Part shown: piece after piece, positions 12,182-24,600 of the stretch
Layout of the letters: each line of letters begins with the position of its first letter
How positions within the stretch are numbered: the stretch's first letter is position 1
Assembly (NCBI RefSeq): GCF_963678975.1
Contig: NC_089275.1
Location: forward strand, 34,544,226 to 34,608,225
Source of the DNA: Dysidea avara
Lineage: Eukaryota > Porifera > Demospongiae > Dictyoceratida > Dysideidae
DNA length: 64,000 nucleotides
Reading direction: 5' to 3'
The notes under the pieces: model-generated
What the model saw: only the letters and a program-made list of their open reading frames with translations
Databases searched by the model: none
Told to the model about the DNA's origin: nothing
Position numbers and translations under genes: made by a program

Positions 12182-12242
12182 CTTTGTTAGCACTCAGTCG
12201 TTGCAGTTCATCCCGAGATTCATCCATCGACGAGTCAATCAT
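12182..12242 (-). CDS. NLR1 exon 1 (start codon exon)
   Basis: Predicted first coding exon: ATG at 12242 downwards, 20 codons (MIDSSMDESRDELQRLSANK) plus one base, then donor GTAGCT. Phase 1 matches the Death exon acceptor. Support comes from conservation: the NLR2 locus has the equivalent MDELQRLSTSK plus one base and donor GTAAGC at 48430-48463, with the same upstream promoter block. With this exon the spliced frame totals 4080 bp (1359 residues). No transcript evidence is available, so the exact start (second Met possible) is unsettled. Confidence 0.6.
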
Positions 12243-12445
12243 GATCGATGTGATGCGAGTCAGTATGAAGTAAACTGACTGGTGCAGGTGGTGGCAACTT
12301 ATAATAACGCTTCATGACGGGAAAATCCCAGTATGTGTCAATCACGTGACTTAGTGTCCTTCGTCCTTGATCCGCACCCCACGCAGTTCGCGTAGCTGTG
12401 TAGGACTTCTTTCGCAGGTACGTGAACGTTCTTTGTATGATATAT
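12243..12445 (-). promoter_or_regulatory. NLR1 promoter block conserved with NLR2
   Basis: Sequence upstream of exon 1 aligns with 48464-48670. Shared landmarks are a TATA-like TTATAA on the minus strand near 12299-12305, a kB/Dorsal-like GGGAAAATCCC at 12319-12329 (77 nt from the ATG) and an E-box TCACGTGAC at 12342-12350 (100 nt). A conserved plus-strand splice-donor-like CAGGTACGTGAACGTTC follows near 12415-12430, which might mark a divergent transcript. Motif identities are seen in the sequence; Rel and bHLH binding is inference. Confidence 0.55.
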
Positions 12446-12448
12446 GTA

Positions 12449-12636
12449 ATGCGCCTATCAATATATTCCCCCCTCGGGCATATAAGAGGCTAGCGCCGGT
12501 GGGTATTTGACGCAGCCGAATCTATCGTGTCAAATTCCCACCCCACAGTGGGGCAACAGTTTAGTATCAATTCCCCCAGTAAAGCCCCACCTTCGCCCGA
12601 GGGGTGCATGGTGGGGTAATACATTGATAGGTGCAT
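12449..12636. mobile_element. Small inverted-repeat element
   Basis: Ends ATGCGCCTATCAATATATT and AATACATTGATAGGTGCAT are inverted repeats, with a second inner inverted CCCCTCGGGC/GCCCGAGGGG pair. It is about 188 bp and has no coding sequence. No clear target duplication was found. Confidence 0.6.
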
Positions 12637-12639
12637 AAC

Positions 12640-13417
12640 ATTAATTTTTATAGTCCACGTGTTAAGCTGTGTAAAAGAAAGTATGGTTGTAGTCATCATC
12701 ATACATGAACTGATGATATCACGCTAGAAAGTATTATGTACTTTACTGTCTACGTGATAATGAACACAATTGCACAGTATTGATACATAGAAATTCTAGA
12801 GAACATAGTGGGGATTTGACAATTATTAGTTGTTTTTCTGGAAAAGTCTTCAGCATTTGTATTCCTACCTGCTTCAAAGAATCAAGCTGATATTTCACAT
12901 GCAAAGTATCCTAGCTGAGTACTCCTATCATACAGTACGATAGTACTGTATAGTAGGGACCACAAAGGAGTAGGCGTGGCCCACAAAATAATATCACCCA
13001 AAAACAGCTTTAATTTCCCCTGACGACAATGAAGCAGTATTGATTAGGTAAAACTAAGCCCAAACAAACTTTCAGATCAACCCGAAACACTCTCAACAAG
13101 TTGCTACAGAATTAAAAAATAATAATTTAATGGAATTTTCTACTGACTGAGTAACTGACTGATGCCTTCAGCCAAGCATAACTTGATAACGGCTAATATA
13201 AGGCTACGGGCTTGATTTTTTCACTGTTCCACGTCGCTTCGGCCCAACAGGTGCCTTTTGGCATACTGCAGTATGTACAATGCATTCTTCATCGTAAGTC
13301 TTCCTTTGTGTCCCATTCATCTGTGCTGACAGTGAAAAGTGTCGATTTGGCGATAGCACGTGATGGCTTCCCTTCATAATGAAATTCATCTGTATTTGTC
13401 ATAGTGGCTATTTTGAT
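12640..13417. other. Intergenic, no gene seen
   Basis: Contains a GGCGTGGCCCAC-type stretch near 12970. Open frames on the minus strand at 13204-13498 overlap the downstream tandem repeat and have no protein-like features. Confidence 0.4.
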
Positions 13418-13690
13418 AGCAGAGGTGCTTTTCAAACAGTTCTTGATTCGTACTGCTGTGTAACGGGTTGAACATAGCCAGCGTAATGGATACTTCACTT
13501 TTCAGACGATACTTGATATAACTGGGGCGCGTGGCACCATTTCTTTCGGTATACATGGATTGCAGAGGTGCTTTTTGAGCAGTTTTAGATCCGAAATGCT
13601 GCATAACAGGTTGAACATAGCTGACAATGAAGTGTAATGGATACTTCACTTTTCAGATGATAATTGGGGCACGCGTCACCATTTCAGATG
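13418..13690. repeat. Tandem pair of a ~142-bp unit
   Basis: Two direct copies, each starting GCAGAGGTGCTTTTTG/C, passing through GGTTGAACATAGC and GTAATGGATACTTCACTTTTC and ending GGCACGCG/GGCGCGTGGCACC. A diverged relative lies at about 590-720. Frames on the minus strand across it are by-products of the repeat. Confidence 0.65.
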
Positions 13691-15145
13691 CAGTGTGCGT
13701 GGGTTCACCAGTCATAAATTTAATATTATTTACAAAAAAGTTTACAAACAAGTACACAGAAAAATTTGGAATTTTCAACTAGAGTATAGGGACCATAGCA
13801 CATTGATAAAAAAGTACTGAAACAAGCTGGAGTAGTGCATGATATTAAATCACAGTAAAACAATAAGAAGTGTTATATTTTTCTGTGTACTTGTGCCATT
13901 GAAACTCGCACTGTACATTTGTTTTGCAACAGCAAAACAAATGGACTTTTCAGACTCAAGGTTGACTGTGTAATAATTATTATTGATTTATTACTCTAAT
14001 GCCCATGAATGTTACACTGGACTATATGGGCTTCTGGACTGGAAGCCTGAACTGGACTGAAATATTTTTAATACATAATTATTATGGTTGGATTAAGTCT
14101 TGCTAGCTAAAGGAATTCATCTGCTGAATACAAGCAATGTGATAAACAAAAACTAAAACACTTATTGATTCCTTATCCTTGCGAATAGTAATGCAGCATG
14201 GCCGTGAATGTTATAGAGTGGATACAAATGTGATAAATTCTGTCATGGATATAGTTAAGGACATCTAGTGCATGAAATTAGCCATGGCATGCAGTCATGC
14301 AGAAAACTCTTTAGATGTATGACGATTTTGTACATTAAAAGTTAACCCATTCCTAGATGTTTTAATGAAAAGTGACTGCTAATGTGACAACAGTTTTTTA
14401 CTTTAACAAGAAAATGATGTTACAACAACAAAAATTCCCCGTTGTTATTTTAACAAATGATGTATTTGCTGTTTTTTGCAGCAGGGATGAAAAATCCTTT
14501 TTTACAGTGTATGGCATCTCCTGTCATGATTCCATGCCCCATGTCATGCAGTAACTAGTTCATAAAACTGTTGGCTAGTTACTGAATTTTAAAGGGTTTT
14601 TTTAGTTAAATTTGCTATTACAGTAATTATTGTTTATTAACTGACCTACCAACCCAAATTTGACACATACTGTAGCTGCACAACATACTGTAAAACCTAT
14701 TAGGTTTGACTATATTCCACTACTTGTATTTGACATTAGACAACGAATGTTCCCTGAAGGAATTTAGCTAGCATGACTTAATCAATCCAATTACAGCATG
14801 CACAGTCAGTCCAGTGAATAGTAACATCCAGGGGAATATTTGCTTATAGTGATTGAGTTGGTATATTACTAGCACTGTAGATCTGTCTTTGTGATTGGTA
14901 CGTATGCTTAAGAGCTTATCAGGTAACACTTAGAAATGCTATGGGATAGTTGAATGATTTGTGTGTGTGTGTTTTTTTTGTGCAGGTGTGGTCCAGAAGA
15001 GGATCTTCACTATGACAGTGTTGAAACGTAGTACATTGTTTCATTGAAAGTAGTTATGTTGTGGTAGAACAAACTGTTATTTATGTCATCAATGTAGAGG
15101 TGAGAATGTTTCATCACAGATACCCCCCATCAGCATTATAAGCTC
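13691..15145. other. Intergenic, mostly featureless
   Basis: No supported gene. A strong acceptor-like tract (GTTTTTTTTGTGCAG, ending 14986) precedes a 44-base open stretch, discussed as a weak terminal-exon candidate in the findings. A fragment CAGTGGCATAGCCAGAATCC starts at 15144 and resembles transposon termini. Confidence 0.35.
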
Positions 15146-17009
15146 CAGTGGCATAGCCAGAATCCTGAGGGGGTTTGGCTTTATTTAAAGTAGGCTGTCT
15201 ATGTGCTTCCCCTACTTCCCCAGTTTTTGAGACATGTGCATAGCATGTGTCCTTATGCAACATGGCTTTGTCTGCTCTAACCACCACTGCTGCATGTGCA
15301 ACTTAGTTTTCACTTTGAAGGCTGACGTCAATATTCCAGTGCACTATTCTCCTTATCAGAGTCCCTTTGGATGTTCAGTAAAGCTTCTTCGTAATACAAA
15401 CATTATTCTTGACTCTCCTCTTGATGATCAATGATCAATATCATATTATTTTGATTTGTTTAATACTACTATTGGCTAAGTAATCACAGCATATGTATGT
15501 ACATATTATGTAGTATAATTTTTTTTGTCAGTAGTTTAGTTAGGTTGTGTTGTTATCTTAAGTTCAAGTGGTCCAAAATAACAAGGTCTAGTATACTTAC
15601 TACACTCGAGGGGATATGGTGTAGTAATAAGTCCAAATTCTATGATATGACTAGCTACACTTCTTTCACTTCAGACTTATTGTTCCAGTTATGCATGTAC
15701 TGTGTGCTAGTGATCAAGCTCCAGGGCTTTACAATCAGTGAGATACAGGTATCTTATTTCCATGCATCGCACAATGTTAGATGGCAATCAAATAAACTCA
15801 TTAGCTACACCAGTTGACTTCTGAGCCCAACTCAAGTTCACATTTACAATACAAGTAGGACCAGGCAATGTGTAATGAATCAACAAAGGTTGTTGACATG
15901 TAATAAATTTCTGAATGTTTCCCTTTTCCACTGTGCTCCACTCCAACACCAGGAACTGAAATACTTTGCTTGCTCAACTTTAGACACCACACCTTCAATA
16001 GTAGCTATGCTTGAGCAGCGCCACTACTGATTTACAATTATGGGCTTAGACACAATTTTTGAGTATAGAGTAAGTAGTGGTCAAATTTGAACAGTGGCTA
16101 CATCAATTTCTTGTAGTAAACGCCATGGTGTTTACCTAAGTAAATACAGTGTGTGTGTATCTACAGTTTAGATCTCTAGAGTACATCTGGAGTAAGCAGT
16201 TTGTTGAAGGGACCATTTTGTCATACACTTTTGGCAGGGAAAACTTAAATATACTGTACATGAATAACTTTACCTTGCCATTTGTGGTCAGATGATTATA
16301 TGTATTTGGCAGCGACTTCAATCATGTGTCCTTATATATATCATACTATGTATATCATTCACTAAGTTTTCTGCCATAATCCTTCTTAATACACACAACC
16401 TTAGTGTCACAGTCTAGGTTTGTTGTCACCATTAACATGTACATGTACACTTACTATGGGAGTTTCTCTATTGTGTTCCTAATTGGGATAGTCTTTGTAG
16501 CTATACCATTGTAGATAGTAGCTTGCCTTAAGTAGAAAGGCCTGAATTTTGATAGCTGCATCTTATTTCATTGCTGGCTTGATATGAATGTGTAAGCTAT
16601 TAGTTACAGTTCTCATGACTGTGTTTCTTGTAAGGTATACTGATAATGGCTTCCCTCCTAAAGTGTTTCTTACTTATTCAGTGGGTAGTGGATCTGTAAT
16701 TAGTAGGGGAAGTTTCTTACTTCCTTATACTATATTTACATAATTTCATCCATGTGATCTGTGGTAGTGACTTTTGTGTGGGATATGCAATAGACACCTA
16801 AGAGAGAGAGAGAAGATGGATGGCTTTGTAATGGATTCAGAGGTTATCTGTGTATATTGACAGCAGATGGAGTGTTTTTGTGGCTACAGCAATTATGCTA
16901 TTGTATGTCCATTTTCATACACTTTGAGTTAGCATACATGTACTATTAATGCTGATTACAGCTGAGCTGTGAAAAAAGTGACATGTGCAGTACAAATGCT
17001 GTGTACTGT
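15146..17009. other. Intergenic, no gene seen
   Basis: AT-rich with several short frames on both strands but no domain-like sequence, splice-coherent exon or delimited repeat that I can support. Confidence 0.4.
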
Positions 17010-17649
17010 ATGTACTTGTGCATTAGTAATGACTTCTGACATTTGTCAATCTGTCACTCTAATCTCTTATACATATATAGCAATCTTAAGAGCTGTTCAT
17101 GTGTACTAGAATACTGTCAAGTCATAAACTTGTGTACTTGTCTCTTCCTTTTACTATAGTACCTGGTATTGTGATCAATTAGTCAACAATTCAGATTTCC
17201 ATATTTGCCATAGTAATCATAATAGTACATGGCCATGGTGCAGTTAGGAAAACGTGTACACAGAAAGATAGCTAGGTTTATCTGATATTTCTGCAGTTGA
17301 GTGTACCTAGCGTAGTAAATATTTTATGCAGACCCATACCCACCATATGTGCATGCATACATGCACGCACATTCACAAATGAATGACCTAGGTCTTACTT
17401 TTGTCCTAGAAGTTTATCCGTCCTCCTGGAGATTCACTTAATTGTCTGGCTTAAAGGAAGTCTTTGTAATGGGTTATTCAGTGTCACCTGGCTGGGTGGG
17501 TAGCCTCTGTGGGGTTGGGATGACTGTTGGACAGAGAACAAGGATGGTCTGAATCCTGTAGAAGGAATACTTGAGTATATGCATAATGTAATGGCCTGTT
17601 GTTGGCTTGCAAGGTATCCCCTGATGCTATCTGGTCTCTATCACATGGT
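17010..17649. repeat. Segmental duplicate, copy 1 (empty site)
   Basis: About 640 bp closely matching 54460-55548. The partner contains an extra 435-bp hAT-like element; here the AAAGGAAG target at 17453-17460 is single, so this copy preserves the pre-insertion state. Both copies end at TCACATGGT, after which sequences diverge. Confidence 0.8.
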
Positions 17650-19149
17650 CAGGGACAGTGTACTGCAGTTAGCCTCACCAACAAGTGGTGTGTCAGCTGC
17701 CTCACGTACTGCTAAGTGGGGGTTGGGTGGGCAGGTGATGCATCATGGGATTAAAACTGAATATCTTACTGATCTACATACTCTATTTTATGGTTAAGCA
17801 ATGAGCATCTAATTGTAGCTAATTGATTGAGACTTACCAGCAGTAGCACACCCCTGAAACTATGTGAATATACACTGTGTAGACTGTGACAAAAAATGCA
17901 CTGTACTTTGTAAACAGTGTAGGCAGCCCCTTCACTTATTTTAGAGTAGACTTATTCCTTAAGATTGAGATACTCTAATAGAGCAGTCAGCTGCTGTACT
18001 ACAGCAGTCACGTGCTCAAGTAAAACATTCAGATGCATTATTGGATAAAACCTGGTAAAATTAAATATGTTGCCAATGTCAATTTCAGAAGGCTAACATT
18101 TCCAAAAAAATCCTGTGTATACCCCTAGAAAGAGCACGTTGACTGTGATTCACTCACGGTACAAATTGCATCACCATGCTTCGTAACCCCTTTACTTAAC
18201 ACCCCTGGTAAACAGCATTTTTCCAACAGTTGCTGATAGTAGAGAGCAGTCATTGCTGATAGAAGGTGATGAACTGATACTAATGAAGCTAATGTTGTCA
18301 TTGTTTGACTCAGTAATTTAAGAGTAAATCAGAATGGAGCAGAGAATCATGGTTGTTCAGCATTGAGAAGTTAAATATGATGATAGTTTGCTACAATAGT
18401 TCGTTAGTTATGACATGCTTAGTGCTTTAAATATAGCTAGTAGTAGGGCAGCTTAATGGCAAAATTTGTGGACATTAATATTCCAGACAAAAGCACCAAA
18501 CTTTCTCCAAATGTTGTCTACCCTATCACCTTTCAATTTTTGATAGGAACCGCACCACACATTTATGGCTTCCCAATTATTTGTGCATTCAACGTACTTG
18601 ATGTAATGAAACCAAGTGAACATGAAGTCATAGTGTGTTCTCATCATCGATATTATAATAACATAATGGCAAAAATCAGTTGTAGTAAAGCAGCCGCACA
18701 TATGGTTGTCATTGACAACACATATGGTTGTCATTGACAGCTACTTTTTACTTGTGGGATTGAGATCTTGAATACTTTCTAAGGTAAATAGCCTATCTCC
18801 ATGTTCAGTGTTGTTAAATACACATAGTTAGGTTGCTTAAAGCCAAATTTAAAACTAATGTGGACACAAGTGGCAAAAGCACCAAACTTTCTCCACATAT
18901 GTGGTACAACCTTAACTTTATAGGATCCATCTTATTCTAAAAAGGGCCTTTCCATATAATAGCATTTATAGTTATGTAAGTAAAGAATTTTCAAAATCGG
19001 CAAGCCACATAAGTGCTAGTTTTGCTCTATTTCATGTAAGAGAACATTATGCAGGGTTGAACATTAAACCACGACCTGATAAACAATAATATTACTCTCA
19101 CAAGTTTTATTCAATGCTGACAAGTAATTTTTTCATTCATACTGACTAT
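17650..19149. other. Intergenic with dispersed repeat fragments
   Basis: A solitary CTCTATTAGAG motif lies at 17962-17989 (minus orientation). Around 18430-18560 and 18830-18930 there are two related fragments with GTGGACA and CAAAAGCACCAAACTTTCTCC, which also recur inverted at 26930-27010 and 36150-36250, so they belong to a dispersed family. Overlapping 93-codon frames on both strands at 18453-18737 fall in this repeat and are not considered genes. Confidence 0.5.
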
Positions 19150-19377
19150 GACTGGATTTGCGAAAAGGTACCTTTTTCACACACAAATTTGACACATTGT
19201 TTGAACTTTGAAGCTTTATAACTTTTTGATCATGGCATATAATAGCCTGAAATTTTCCATAGGTATGACTATAGTATCTGGCTACATTCTGGTACGAAGA
19301 GCAATAGTATAAAGAGTCAAGTGTTACATCATTTTGTTTGCTGGTGTGGAAAAGTACCTTTTCGCAAATCTGGTCAC
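19150..19377. mobile_element. MITE related to the NLR2 insertion
   Basis: A 228-bp element with ends GACTGGATTTGCGAAAAGGT and ACCTTTTCGCAAATCTGGTC plus AC, flanked by CTAT on both sides (19146-19149, 19378-19381), a 4-bp duplication. The end pattern (GTGACC, then TGCGAAAA) matches the element that broke NLR2 at 38759-39007, which also has a 4-bp duplication. Confidence 0.75.
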
Positions 19378-19527
19378 CTATAGTTTACAGTGTATATAGC
19401 TTGGTATACTCCACAAACTGTATAGAGAAATTTCTCTATAGTTGCGCACTATGGAAATGAATATACACTGTATTTTTCAGTAATTAGCTTGTGATATATA
19501 AATGAAATATCTCTTACATAATACTTT

Positions 19528-19893
19528 ATTTATTTTATTTATTCATTTATTAAGGCTTTAAAGCACAAGTGCTGAGGGTCTGTAGGACACCAGGTCCTAC
19601 AGCCTGTTCGAGCATTAATCGGATGGCTGCAGGTTTGAGGCTGCTCAGGTCCAGTCATGGATTTACTAAGTCAATAATACTGTGAGTGCCGATAAGAAAC
19701 TAAGTCAGCAGAAATCCATCCCATATTTGAGAATCAATTAGTTTCAATAGATTTCTTCTTACTATAATAGCAACTAACAACAATCTCCACATTTTCAAAC
19801 ACACTTTCTGTAACACCTTTAAACAGGCTTATAGGACCAGGTGTCCTACAGACCTTCAGCACTTGTGCTGTAAAGCCTTAATAAATAAATACT
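19528..19893. repeat. Inverted pair of A-rich repeat tails
   Basis: The stretch TTATTAAGGCTTTAAAGCAC through GGTCTGTAGGACACCAGG is mirrored at 19822-19893 (CCAGGTGTCCTACAGACC through GTGCTGTAAAGCCTTAATAA). Arms are about 65-75 bp. The AATAAATAAATA end resembles the 3' tail of a LINE or SINE, so this could be two tails head to head or a fold-back element. Confidence 0.6.
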
Positions 19894-20553
19894 GTTACAG
19901 TAGTCATTCAGATCTTATACAGAATTCATTTTGTGCTTGTTTGCGAAGTAGCTATAGCTTGATAACTTACCAGCTTATATACACCAGCTCTTGTTATTAA
20001 GTATGAAAATATGTGTTATTGCTACATGCATGATTTTGTGTTTATGCTGAAATCACATGCATGACCACAACAATAAGGTTCTTCATACCATTAATCCAGC
20101 AGTACAGCTGTATACCATGTAAGATAAAATTCCTTTACTCAAGTCTCTAGCTGAATTAATGCTAAAAATAATTATTTATAGTAGTGGATATAATATATAG
20201 GATTTCACCAGGGTTTGTGAGAGCAAAGTATGGTTTAAGTACAGTATAACCCAGGGATGCAGTCACCATGGATTTTTTCATGAATTTCCAAACAGCTTTC
20301 ATTATGCAATGGTAAAGTATAAATGACTAACTATGTACACATAAATATAATTTCCTTTGCTACCACAGCTTAACTGGACATGCAGGTACATATATATCAA
20401 ATGCTATAGTTTTTTTAAGTATATCAATTTTAAAATTAAATTGTAGCAGTGAAAAGCAACTCATGTTTACATTCACCATTACCGTGAAACTTAGCAACCA
20501 AAGATTACACATAGTTAGCTTTGACATGCTAGGTTAGGATGTAAAGAAGACAG

Positions 20554-20859
20554 CAATGGCGGATCCAGGATTGGGCATTTGGGGAAAATGCCCCCCCCCC
20601 TCCCCCTTCAAGAAATTGCTCGAGATACTCTAATAGAGCAGTCAATTACTCTAATAAAGCAATCACAATGTTCATGAGGCAGTGCAGCTTACTTATGAAG
20701 CTATAAATAGGATTTTATTTTACATAACATACGTGATATAATATATTTGGTGGATAACTAGCTATTATTGTTGTTGTGACCTTTTTTTTTTTTTGCTCTT
20801 CAACTTTTTTCAGCAAGGTGCCCCCCCCCCCCTCTTTCCAGACTCTGGATCCGCCCCTG
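20554..20859. mobile_element. MITE, GGCGGATCC family, second copy
   Basis: A 306-bp inverted copy of the 1275-1603 family: starts CAATGGCGGATCCAGGAT, ends GGATCCGCCCCTG, flanked by GACAG (20549-20553 and 20860-20864). It carries two CTCTATTAGAG motifs (20628-20665) and a poly-T block. A separate 5-bp duplication at each copy shows they moved independently. Confidence 0.85.
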
Positions 20860-21109
20860 GACAGAATTGCAATATGTCATCAATCAGTTAAACAACAGTG
20901 TGGAATTTCAACTATGACATGTTTGGCACAATTGTATGCATACAATATTGGGTAAGATAGCTTTGCTGAAATCACATGCAAAGAAGAGTTCAACTAGCAC
21001 AGTGGTCATGGTAATTTTATTACTGTGTAGCAGAATTTTATAGATGACTATTCTAGCAGCATTATTCTTTCAAATTCCCACATTCAATAAATCAGTCCTG
21101 CAAATATAA

Positions 21110-21431
21110 TCTAATCAAAAACAGTCAAGCTGTAAAAAAAGGTGCAGCCCCCAAAAAGGCCATGGTGAAAAAAGATGTGAAATCCAAGGTGGCGGCCAAG
21201 AAATGGCTGTGATGGTAGGTTAATGGTTACATTTTAATAACAACAATTCAGGTGAATTTGGTGCCAAGACCAAGCGGCACAAAATTCACCTGAATTGTCG
21301 TTATTAAAATGTAACCATTAACCTACCATCACAGCCATTTCTTGGCCGCCACCTTGGATTTCACATCTTTTTTCACCATGGCCTTTTTGGGGGCCGCACC
21401 TTTTTTTACAGCTTGGCTGTTTTTGATTAGA
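21110..21431. repeat. Large near-perfect fold-back (150-bp arms)
   Basis: The left arm (about 21110-21259) is the reverse complement of the right arm (about 21281-21431) with only a few mismatches; the loop is about 21 nt. Outer ends read CTAATCAAAAACAG and its complement. It forms the head of the composite element running to about 26240; a degenerate homologue of the head lies at 42056-42190. Confidence 0.85.
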
Positions 21432-21639
21432 TATCACTTCTTTTTGTATTTGCATACTGCAAAGCCGGCCTATGGCTGGCTTTGGGGCTTTTTTAACCCA
21501 TGTGTTTTTTCTTTACTACAGGAAGAAGAAAAGAACTTCAAGAAGAATTTTAGTACTTCAATTATTTTTGATTTTATTAGTAATTATACAAATTATATAC
21601 GTATATTTATTACATGCCCATTATTCCCCACAGGATATT

Positions 21640-24600
21640 TTTTTGCAGCTGATCTCTCTACTGGGTGACTTGAAATGTAGCTGAACTATATACAGGATGG
21701 TTTCTTTGTAGCTGTACTCTCTACAAGGTAACCTCTTCTAGCTGGTCTCTCTACAGGGTATTATGTTTCTAGCTGAACTCTCTACAGGTGATTTGTTTGC
21801 AGCTAAACTCTCTACATGGTGGTTTCTTTGTAGCCGAACTCTCTACATGATGGTTTCTTTGTAGCTGAACTCTCTATAAGGTGACTTCGTCTAGCTGAAC
21901 TCTCAACAGGGTGATTTTTTTGTAGCTGAACTCTCTGCAGGGTGATCTGTTTGCAGCTGAACTCTCTACATGATGGTTTCTTTGTAGCTGAACTCTCTAC
22001 AAGGTGACTTCGTCCAGCTGATCTCTCTACGGGGTGATTTGTTTCTAGCTGAACTCTCTACAGGTGATTTGTTTGCAGCTAAACTCTCTACATGGTGGTT
22101 TCTTTGTAGCTGAACTCCCTACATGATGGTTTCTTTGTAGCTGAACTCTCTATAATGTAACTTCTTCTCTACAGGGTGATTTGTTGTAGTTGAATTCTCT
22201 ACAAGGTGGTTTGTATGAGGCTGAACTCTCTACATGGCGGTTTCTTTGTAGCTGAACTCTCTACAGAGTGATTTGTTTGCAGCTGAACTCTCTACATGAT
22301 GGTTTCTTTGTAGCTGAACTCTCTACAAGGTGACTTCTTCTAGCTGATCTTTCTACAGGGTGAATTGTTGTAGCTGAACTATCTACAAGGTAACTTCTTC
22401 TAGCTGATCTCTATACAGGGTAATTTGTTTGTAGTTGAATTCTGTACAGGTGGTTTCTTTGTAGCTGAACTCTGTACATGATGGTTTCTTTGTAGCTGAA
22501 CTCTTTACAAGGTGACTTCTTCTAGCTGAACTCTCTACGGGGCAATTTCTTTGTAGCTGAACTCTCTATATGATGGTTTCTTTGTAACTGAACTCTCTAC
22601 AAGGTAACTTCTTCTAGCTGATCTTTCTACTGGGTGATTTGTTTGCAGCTGAACTCTCTACATGGTGGTTTCTTTTTTTGCTAAACTCTCTACAAGGTGA
22701 ATTCTTCTACCTGATCTCTCTACAGGGTGATTTGTTTGTAACTGAACTCTGTACAAGTGCGTTTTTGTGGGTGATCTCACTGCAGGTTGATTTGTTTGTA
22801 GCTGAACTCACTAAAGGGTGATTTTGCTTGTAGCTGAACTCCTTGCATTGTATCTAGTTTCTAGCTGATCTCTCTACAGGGTGATTTGCTTGTAGCTGAT
22901 CTCTCTACAAATTGATTTGTGTGTAGCTGATCTCTCTGCAGGTTGATTAATTTGCAGCCGATCTCTCTACAAGGTAATTTGTTTGTAGCTGAACTGTCTG
23001 TAAAGTGATTTATTTGTAGCTGATCTCTCTGCAGGTTGATTTGTTTTAGCTAAACTCTCTACAGGGTGATTTACTTGTAGCTGAACTCCTTACATTGTGT
23101 CTAGTTTCTAGCTGTTCTCTCTACAGGGTGATGTGTTTGTAGCTGATCTCTCTACAAGTTGATTTGTGTGTAGCTGATCTTTCTACTGGTTGATTTGTTT
23201 GTAGCCGATCTCTCTACTGGGTAATTTATTTGTAGCTGAACTCTGTACAAGGTGCTTTTTTGTAGGTGATCTCACTGCAGGTTGATTTGTTTGTAGCTGA
23301 ACTCACTAAAGGGTGATTTGCTTGTAGCTGAACTCCTTACATTGTGTCTAGTTTCTAGCTGATCTCTCTACAGGGTGATTTGTTTGTAGCTGAACTCTCT
23401 ATAAGGTGATTTGTTTGCAGCTGAACTCTCTACATGGTGGTTTCTTTGTTGCTGAACTCTCTACAGGGTGTTTTGCTTGTAGCTACTCTCTACAGGGTGA
23501 TTTGTTTCTAGCTTATCTCTCTACAGGTTGATTTGTGTGTAACTGATCTCTCTACAAGCTGATTTGTTTGTAGCTGAATTCTCTTCAAAGTGTTTTGTTT
23601 GTAGCTGACCTCTCTTCAGGGTGATTTGTTTCTAGCTGATCTCTCTACAGGGTGATTTTTTTGTAGCTGACCTCTCTTCAGGGTGATTTGTTTCTAGCTG
23701 ATATCTCTACAGGGTGATTTTTTGTAGCTGACCTCTCTTCAGGGTGATTTGTTTCTAGCTGATCGCTCTACAGGTTGGTTTGTTTGTAGCTGAACTCTCT
23801 ACACGGTGATTTGCTTGTAGCTGAACTCCTTACATTGTGTCTAGTTTCTAGCTGATCTCTCTACAGGGTGATTTGTTTGTAGCTGATCTCTCTACAAGTT
23901 AAATTGTGTGTAGCTGATCTCTCTGCAGGTTGATTTGTTTGTAGCCGATCTCTCTACAAGGTAATTTATTTGTAGCTGAACTGTCTAAAAGGTGATTTGT
24001 TTGTAGCTGATCTCTCTGCAGGTTGATTTGTTTTAGCAGAACTCTCTACAGGGTGATTTATTTGTAGCTGAACTCCTTACATTGTGTGTAGTTTCTAGCT
24101 GATCTCTCTACAGGGTGATTTGTTTGTAGTTGATCTCTCTACAAGTTGATTTGTGTGTAGCTGATCTCTCTGCAGGTTGATTTGTTTGTAGCCGATCTCT
24201 CTATAGGGTAATTTGTTTGTAGCTAAACTCTCTATAAGGTGATTTGTTTGTAGTTGATCTCTCTGCAGGTTGATTTGTTTTAGCTGAACTCTCTACAGGC
24301 TGATTTGTTTGTAGCCGATCTCTCTACAGGGTAATTTGTTTGTAGCTGAACTCTCTACATGGTGGTTTCTTTGTTGCTGAACTCTCTACAGGGTGTTTTG
24401 TTTGTAGCTGATCTCTCTACAGGGTGATTTTTTTGTAGCTGACCTCTCTTCAGGGTGATTTGTTTCTAGCTGATCTCTCTACAGGGTGATTTTTTGTAGC
24501 TGACCTCTCTTCAGGGTGATTTGTTTCTAGCTGATTGCTCTACAGGTTGATTTGTTTGTAGATGAACTCTCTACAGGGTAATTTACTTGTAGCTGAACTC

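Noticed and set aside
18453-18737. 93-codon frames on both strands
   Set aside because: They overlap each other in a dispersed repeat also seen near 36150-36250, with no domain features.
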